A stretch of 5,563 nucleotides of DNA from the NCBI GenBank assembly GCA_028291445.1, contig JAQGIA010000315.1, positions 1-5,563 on the forward strand, written 5' to 3'. The notes under the pieces were generated by a model, which saw only the letters and a program-made list of their open reading frames with translations, was not told the origin of the DNA and made no database searches. Below are positions 1 through 5,563 of this stretch, piece after piece (the stretch's first letter is position 1; each line of letters starts with the position of its first letter). The DNA comes from Belnapia sp. Lineage in GTDB: Bacteria > Pseudomonadota > Alphaproteobacteria > Acetobacterales > Acetobacteraceae. The translations under genes and the position numbers were made by a program.

Positions 1-2631
<2,631 letters not shown>

Positions 2632-2654
2632 GCGGCGCCGCCCGCCCGATCCTA

Positions 2655-2669
2655 GAGCAAACCCCGAAC
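2655..2669 (-). promoter_or_regulatory. candidate LexA (SOS) box upstream of recN
   Basis: The minus strand reads GTTC, seven bases (GGGGTTT), then GCTC. The established alphaproteobacterial LexA operator is GTTC-N7-GTTC, so this is one mismatch from consensus with the right spacing. It lies 23 bases before the recN ATG, near where transcription would start from the candidate promoter at 2677-2706, and recN is an SOS gene in many bacteria. The motif is short, so position and context carry most of the weight. Binding itself is inferred. Confidence 0.45.
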
Positions 2670-2676
2670 GGACAGG

Positions 2677-2706
2677 ATCATCCGGCAGGGATAATTTGCT
2701 CGCCAA
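2677..2706 (-). promoter_or_regulatory. weak candidate promoter for recN
   Basis: TTGGCG (2706-2701) and GATGAT (2682-2677) each match four of six positions of the sigma-70 hexamers, with an 18-base spacer. Transcription would begin around the GTTC of the SOS-like box, a sensible place for a repressor. Both hexamers are imperfect, so this is only a candidate; read-through from bamD is the alternative. Confidence 0.22.
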
Positions 2707-2755
2707 AACAAGGAGCCAGCGTGCATTCCGCGAGCCTTTTCGAACGGAATTCGCG

Positions 2756-3664
2756 CTAGAAAATCGTGTTCCAGGCCCGGCGGACGAAGCCTGGCCGGTC
2801 GCCCTGGGCGGCGGGGGCGCCTTCCACCAGCAGCGCGTAGCTATCCTGGTACCAGGGGCTGCCGGGGAAATTATGGCCCAGCACGGCGGCGGTCTTCTGC
2901 GCTTCCTCGACCAGCCCGAGGGTCAGGTAGATCTCGGTCAGCCGGTGCAGTGCCTCGGGGACATGGTTGGTGGTCTGATAGTCCTCGACCACCCGGCGAA
3001 ACCGGCCGATCGCCGCGCCATAAAGCTTCTGCTGCTGGTAGAAGCGGCCGATGTTCATTTCCTTGCCGGCCAGATGGTCCCGCCCGAGGTCCAGCTTCAG
3101 CCGTGCGTCCCGCGCGTAGGCGCTGTCGGGAAAGCGGTTCACCACATCCTGCAGCGCCGCCATGGCTTGTTCCGTGCCGCGCTGGTCGCGCTGCGCATCG
3201 GCGATCTGCTCGTAGTAGCAAAGCGCCCGGAGGTAATAGGCATAGGCGATGTCGCGATGCGCCGGATGCAGCTGGATGAAGCGGTCCAGCGCGCCGATCG
3301 CCTCGGTGTATTTGTTGCGCTGGTATTCGCCATAGGCGGACATGAGCTTGGCGTTGGTCGCCCAGGCGGAAAAGGGATGGTCACGCTCCACCTGGTCGAA
3401 CAAATCGACCGCGACCTGGAAACGCCGGGCCTGCAGCGCCTCGATCCCGGCGGCGTAGAGGCCTTCGGGCGAGCGGTCCACGGTGTTGCTGATGCGCGAC
3501 CGGCGCTCGGTATCCAGGCTGGTCTGCTTGCCATCCCAATTGCCGAACAGGGAGCAGCCGGGCAGCGCCAAAGCGACCAGCCCGAGCAGGGCCAGGCGCG
3601 GGGCAAGCCGCCGGAGGGACGGCAGGCGACGGGACGGCGTGGGAGACAGGCGTCGGATCATCAT
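2756..3664 (-). CDS. bamD: outer-membrane assembly lipoprotein BamD (ComL/YfiO family)
   Basis: BamD is the essential lipoprotein of the BAM complex, sitting on the periplasmic face of the outer membrane and working with BamA to fold beta-barrel proteins. The product is 302 residues. It has a basic N-terminus (several arginines in 1-23), a hydrophobic stretch (24-34) and a lipobox LPGC ending at C37. Proline at -2 is slightly unusual. Serine at +2 fits sorting to the outer membrane. The mature part is built of TPR-like helical repeats from about residue 66 to 280. Family landmarks are YAAGIEALQ with VAVDLFDQVERDHP (70-97), YYEQIADAQRDQ (150-161), FPDSAYARDA (178-187) and YQQQKLYGAAIGRFRRVVEDY (209-229). 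The reading frame stays open upstream to 3883 through the end of lpxC, but only ATG 3664 (or the next codon, ATG 3661) puts the signal peptide at the N-terminus. No strong ribosome site precedes it, and hairpin-forming repeats lie just upstream. It lies 92 bases after lpxC. Confidence 0.95.
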   Translation of the reverse strand: MMIRRLSPTPSRRLPSLRRLAPRLALLGLVALALPGCSLFGNWDGKQTSLDTERRSRISNTVDRSPEGLYAAGIEALQARRFQVAVDLFDQVERDHPFSAWATNAKLMSAYGEYQRNKYTEAIGALDRFIQLHPAHRDIAYAYYLRALCYYEQIADAQRDQRGTEQAMAALQDVVNRFPDSAYARDARLKLDLGRDHLAGKEMNIGRFYQQQKLYGAAIGRFRRVVEDYQTTNHVPEALHRLTEIYLTLGLVEEAQKTAAVLGHNFPGSPWYQDSYALLVEGAPAAQGDRPGFVRRAWNTIF

Positions 3665-3667
3665 GGC

Positions 3668-3714
3668 CCGGTCGAAGGAGTTGACCGGCTCTATACCACG
3701 TCGCGGCGCCGGTC
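3668..3714 (-). other. mutually exclusive hairpins before the bamD start
   Basis: In the RNA sense, GACCGGC (3714-3708), GCCGGTC (3689-3683) and GACCGG (3673-3668) follow one another before the bamD ATG at 3664. The middle arm can pair either with the first arm (7 bp, 18-base loop) or with the last (6 bp, loop AACTCCTTC), but not both. The second hairpin ends three bases before the start codon, so it could hinder initiation. Whether it regulates anything is an inference. Confidence 0.35.
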
Positions 3715-3716
3715 CA
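3690..3716 (-). promoter_or_regulatory. weak candidate promoter for bamD
   Basis: TGGACC (3716-3711) matches four of six -35 positions and TATAGA (3695-3690) matches the first four -10 positions, but the spacer is only 15 bases. TATAGA is the only AT-rich hexamer in the lpxC-bamD gap. It sits in the loop of the 7-bp inverted repeat described separately. bamD may equally be read from the lpxC promoter, as no terminator separates them. Confidence 0.22.
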
Positions 3717-3726
3717 CAGGACCCAG

Positions 3727-3740
3727 GCACCCGGGCATCC
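3727..3740. repeat. 14-bp inverted repeat flanking lpxC, copy downstream of lpxC
   Basis: The plus strand here reads GCACCCGGGCATCC, the exact reverse complement of 4815-4828 in the lpxC leader. In an mRNA spanning lpxC the two stretches are fully complementary. The core CCCGGG is palindromic and common in such GC-rich DNA, so chance is a real alternative. Confidence 0.4.
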
Positions 3741-3756
3741 GGCAGGCCAGGGTGGA

Positions 3757-4767
3757 TCAGGCGACGGCCGCGGCGGCGGCGGCCGGCAGCCGGGCGGAGA
3801 CGCCCTCGGCCTGGGAAGCCAGGGTGACGCCGAGGTTGGAAACGGCGTGCATCGGGGCACCATAGGCCTGCACCGGCCGCCAATTCGCCCGGTCGGCGAA
3901 CAGCGCCCGCAGCAGCCGGTTGTTCAGCGCATGGCCGGAGCGGTGCCCGGTGAAGCGGGCCCGCAGCGGCGCACCGGCCAGGGCGAGGTCGCCGACCACG
4001 TCCAGCAGCTTGTGCCGGACGAACTCGTCCGATTGGCGCAGCCCGCCCGGGTTCAGCACCAGCGGTCCATCGACCACCACCGCATTGGCCAGGCTGCCGC
4101 CCTGGGCGAGGCCCGCGGCGCGCAGCCGGGCGACTTCCTCCGCCAGGGTGAAGGTCCGCGCATCGGCGAGGCCGCCGCGGAAGGCCTGCGGGGAAAGCCG
4201 GGTGGTCAGCGACTGCCGGCCGATGGCGGTGCCGGGGAAATCAATGGTCAGCGAGGCTTCGAACCGGTCGCCGATGGTGGGCGCCAGGGCGGCCCAAGCG
4301 GCATCCGGGCCGTCGCCATCCTGCACCCGGACCGGGCGCAACACCTCGATCGCCTCCACCTGGCCGGTGCCCGCCTGGGCAACCAAGCCGGTGCAGTCGA
4401 TCAGGAAGACGAAGGGCGCGGCCGAACCATCGAGGATCGGCACTTCCGGCCCGTCGATCTCGACAATGGCGTCATCCACGCCGCAGCCGGCCAGCGCCGC
4501 CATGACGTGTTCCACCGTGCCGATCCGGCGTTCCGGCGCATCCGGCAGGCCGAGCGCGGTGCAAAGCCGGGTATCGACGACATGATCGTAAAGGGCGGGG
4601 ATATCGAGCCCGATGTCGGTCCGCAGAAAACGGATCCCGGTTCCCGCGAGGGCCGGGCGCAAGGTGAGGCTGGCGCGCTTGCCGCTGTGCAGGCCAATCC
4701 CGACGCAGCCGATGGCGGCCTTCAGCGTCCAGCGGCGACCTGTCTCGAGCGGGAAGTATCCGTCCAT
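3757..4767 (-). CDS. lpxC: UDP-3-O-acyl-N-acetylglucosamine deacetylase LpxC
   Basis: LpxC is the zinc enzyme that removes the acetyl group from UDP-3-O-acyl-GlcNAc, the committed step of lipid A synthesis, in the cytoplasm next to the inner membrane. The 336-residue product shows all landmarks: GIGLHSGK (23-30), FLRTD (47-51), TVEHVMAAL with the catalytic glutamate E86 and zinc ligand H87 (84-92), GPEVPILDGSA (106-116), RHKLLDVVGD with zinc ligands H252 and D256 (251-260), and GHRSGHALNN with the catalytic H279 (274-283). The two LpxC lobes are therefore complete. The C-terminus extends about 57 residues past H279, somewhat longer than in E. coli, and ends in LPAAAAAAVA, a nonpolar tail resembling protease-recognition tails. 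ATG 4767 is preceded by AGGGG at five bases, a good ribosome site. A short leader ORF ends two bases before it. The gene follows ftsZ but is separated from it by a strong terminator, so it probably has its own promoter; no terminator separates it from bamD. Confidence 0.98.
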   Translation of the reverse strand: MDGYFPLETGRRWTLKAAIGCVGIGLHSGKRASLTLRPALAGTGIRFLRTDIGLDIPALYDHVVDTRLCTALGLPDAPERRIGTVEHVMAALAGCGVDDAIVEIDGPEVPILDGSAAPFVFLIDCTGLVAQAGTGQVEAIEVLRPVRVQDGDGPDAAWAALAPTIGDRFEASLTIDFPGTAIGRQSLTTRLSPQAFRGGLADARTFTLAEEVARLRAAGLAQGGSLANAVVVDGPLVLNPGGLRQSDEFVRHKLLDVVGDLALAGAPLRARFTGHRSGHALNNRLLRALFADRANWRPVQAYGAPMHAVSNLGVTLASQAEGVSARLPAAAAAAVA

Positions 4768-4777
4768 GCTTACCCCT
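4765..4777 (-). promoter_or_regulatory. ribosome binding site of lpxC
   Basis: AGGGG (4777-4773) is followed by TAAGC and the ATG at 4767-4765. It is the clearest ribosome site in the window outside ligA. The TAA in the spacer is also the stop codon of the short leader ORF, so ribosomes leaving that ORF would end on the lpxC initiation site. Confidence 0.75.
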
Positions 4778-4862
4778 GTTCTGCCAGACGCCGAGGGCTT
4801 CGAAACCCGTCCCGGGATGCCCGGGTGCGTCGCAAGGCCTTGGCCCAGGCGAAACGTGGCAT
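4770..4862 (-). CDS. possible 30-codon leader ORF before lpxC
   Basis: From ATG 4862 an open frame encodes a 30-residue arginine-rich peptide starting MPRFAWAKALRRTRAS and ending LAEQG, with TAA at 4772-4770, two bases from the lpxC ATG. It could couple translation to lpxC or act as a leader peptide. Evidence against it: no clear ribosome site precedes it, about two thirds of its codons end in G or C, visibly fewer than in the neighbouring genes, and a 30-codon open frame is common by chance at this GC content. If transcription starts from the TTGACT element at 4881-4886, the ATG would lie upstream of the RNA start. Confidence 0.18.
   Translation of the reverse strand: MPRFAWAKALRRTRASRDGFRSPRRLAEQG
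4811..4828. repeat. CCCGGG hairpin and inverted-repeat copy in the lpxC leader
   Basis: CCCGGG-ATG-CCCGGG (plus strand, 4811-4825) can fold into a 6-bp hairpin with a three-base loop in the lpxC leader. The overlapping stretch 4815-4828 (GGATGCCCGGGTGC) is the inverted partner of 3727-3740 beyond the end of lpxC, so the local hairpin and the long-range pairing would compete. Confidence 0.4.
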
Positions 4863-4880
4863 TCTGGCCGGGCCTGTGCG

Positions 4881-4886
4881 AGTCAA
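4881..4886 (-). promoter_or_regulatory. candidate -35 element of the lpxC promoter
   Basis: TTGACT on the minus strand matches five of six positions of the -35 consensus and lies just inside an AT-rich island (about 4886-4937), the only such stretch in the window. No good -10 hexamer is found at the usual 16-18 bases downstream; CAGAAT at 4866-4861 matches four of six but only 14 bases away. The hexamer overlaps a GANTC site (GACTC at 4884-4880). A separate promoter is expected because ftsZ transcription is terminated upstream. Confidence 0.35.
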
Positions 4887-4910
4887 GGCTTATTACTTCA
4901 TATTACGCCA

Positions 4911-4936
4911 CAACACATTGATTAAGTTAGATTTTT
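4911..4936 (-). promoter_or_regulatory. candidate IHF binding site upstream of lpxC
   Basis: The minus strand reads AATCAATGTGTTG at 4923-4911, a perfect match to the IHF consensus WATCAANNNNTTR, with an A-tract (AAAAA at 4936-4932) on the 5' side as in strong IHF sites. It lies 25 bases upstream of the TTGACT element, in the only AT-rich island of the window. IHF bends DNA sharply and often shapes promoters. Binding is inferred. Confidence 0.45.
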
Positions 4937-4982
4937 GCGCTGCAACCAGAGGCCTTATTGCATCGAATTTGGGCTCAGACGC

Positions 4983-5013
4983 AAAACGGGCCACCCCTCG
5001 CGGGGTGGCCCGT
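4983..5013 (-). terminator. intrinsic terminator after ftsZ
   Basis: A perfect 12-bp GC-rich stem (arms 4986-4997 and 5002-5013) closes a four-base loop and is followed, in the ftsZ reading direction, by a short T run from the AAAA at 4983-4986. It starts 25 bases after the ftsZ stop codon. It should end ftsZ transcription and separate the division cluster from lpxC. On the plus strand no T run follows, so it acts in one direction. Confidence 0.9.
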
Positions 5014-5038
5014 CAGCAACGACCGATGCCGGAAAGCC

Positions 5039-5563
5039 TCAGTTGTTGGATTGGCGGCGGAGGAAGGCCGGGATTTCGAAGTCGACCCGGACCTGCGGCT
5101 CGGCCTGGCGGGCCTGCTGCGGCGCCAGGGTCGTCATCTGGGGTGCCGCCTGGGGCGCCAACTGCGGCGCGACCGGCTGCGGCTCGGCCAGCGTGCGGCG
5201 CATCGCCTCGCCCGAGGTCACCGCACCGGTCACCCGGCGGAACAGCCCACCGAAGCCGCCGCTGGGCTGCGGCGGCACGGCGACCGGGGCTGCCGGATGG
5301 CCCGCCACCACGGCCGGGCGACGCTGCGGCTCGACCGACGGGGCCGCGGCCATGACCGGCGCCATCGCCGGAGCCTGGTTGACCCCATGCGGCGCCGCCA
5401 TCTCCTCCTGCGCCATCATCTGCGCGCTGGCGACCGAAACCGGCATGGCCGCCGTCCGCAGCGCGCCGCCACGTCCGGCGACCGGCCGGGCGCCACCGGC
5501 GATGGGGGCGCCGATCGGGCCGCCATTGGGGTTGGCGGCGAAGGATGCCGCGGCCGGCCGGCC
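5039..5563 (-). CDS. ftsZ: cell division protein FtsZ, C-terminal part (cut by window edge)
   Basis: FtsZ is the tubulin-like GTPase that polymerises into the division ring under the membrane. Only the last 174 residues are visible; the frame runs to the right edge of the window. They form a disordered linker very rich in alanine, proline, glycine and glutamine, with an APQ motif repeated four times near the end. The linker is followed by the conserved C-terminal peptide DFEIPAFLRRQ (5051-5083), which binds membrane anchors such as FtsA, and a final SNN. The GTPase domain lies outside the window, so the call rests on the C-terminal peptide, the linker and the position directly before lpxC, the standard alphaproteobacterial order. 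Alanine-rich composition makes the ATG at 5446 an internal methionine, not a start. A strong terminator follows the stop codon. Confidence 0.93.
   Translation of the reverse strand, partial: GRPAAASFAANPNGGPIGAPIAGGARPVAGRGGALRTAAMPVSVASAQMMAQEEMAAPHGVNQAPAMAPVMAAAPSVEPQRRPAVVAGHPAAPVAVPPQPSGGFGGLFRRVTGAVTSGEAMRRTLAEPQPVAPQLAPQAAPQMTTLAPQQARQAEPQVRVDFEIPAFLRRQSNN

Noticed and set aside
2632..2706. Extended recN start at TTG 2706.
   Set aside because: The extra 25 residues do not resemble RecN, no ribosome site precedes the TTG, and the ATG at 2631 gives the family-typical N-terminus.
2725..2750. Inverted repeat ATTCCG/CGGAAT after bamD as a terminator.
   Set aside because: The stem is only 6 bp with a 14-base loop, and no T run follows directly, so it does not qualify as an intrinsic terminator.
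3665..3883. Extended bamD frame up to 3883, including an in-frame GTG inside the gap.
   Set aside because: It would overlap the end of lpxC and bury the lipoprotein signal peptide inside the protein.
4921..4937. CtrA-like site (TTAA-N7-TTAA) in the AT-rich island.
   Set aside because: Only one TTAA half is present; no second half occurs at the required spacing on either strand.
4886..4937. Sigma-54 promoter next to the IHF-like site.
   Set aside because: I found no TGGCAC-N5-TTGC type pair with the required GG and GC spacing.

Overview
The window is a conserved housekeeping block from a very GC-rich alphaproteobacterium. FtsZ ends in an alphaproteobacterial-type tail (EIPAFLRRQ), and the order ftsZ-lpxC-bamD-recN-ligA is the classic alphaproteobacterial arrangement downstream of the division (dcw) cluster. 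The codon use and protein flavour suggest Acetobacteraceae or a related Rhodospirillales lineage, but that placement is an inference from memory. All genes read on the minus strand, so transcription runs from right to left.

Layout in reading order: the C-terminal part of ftsZ (5563 down to 5039, cut by the window edge); a strong intrinsic terminator (4983-5013); a regulatory gap with an AT-rich island, a perfect match to the IHF consensus, a TTGAC-type -35 hexamer and a 30-codon leader ORF; lpxC (4767-3757); a 92-base gap with alternative hairpins and a weak promoter candidate; bamD (3664-2756); a 124-base gap with an alphaproteobacterial SOS-box-like site; recN (2631-952); and the N-terminal 318 codons of ligA (955-1, cut by the window edge), which overlaps recN by four bases.

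Functionally the block moves from division (FtsZ) to outer-membrane construction (LpxC commits lipid A synthesis, BamD belongs to the beta-barrel assembly machine) and then to DNA repair and replication (RecN, LigA). The terminator after ftsZ suggests lpxC starts its own transcription unit. The gap before recN is where SOS-controlled transcription could enter, and recN-ligA look translationally coupled.

I see no mobile element, CRISPR array, tRNA, rRNA or unknown multi-gene system. The numerous long plus-strand ORFs are antisense shadows of these genes. What deserves a second look is regulatory: the ftsZ-lpxC gap, the hairpins before bamD, the SOS-like box before recN, and the degron-like tail of LpxC.
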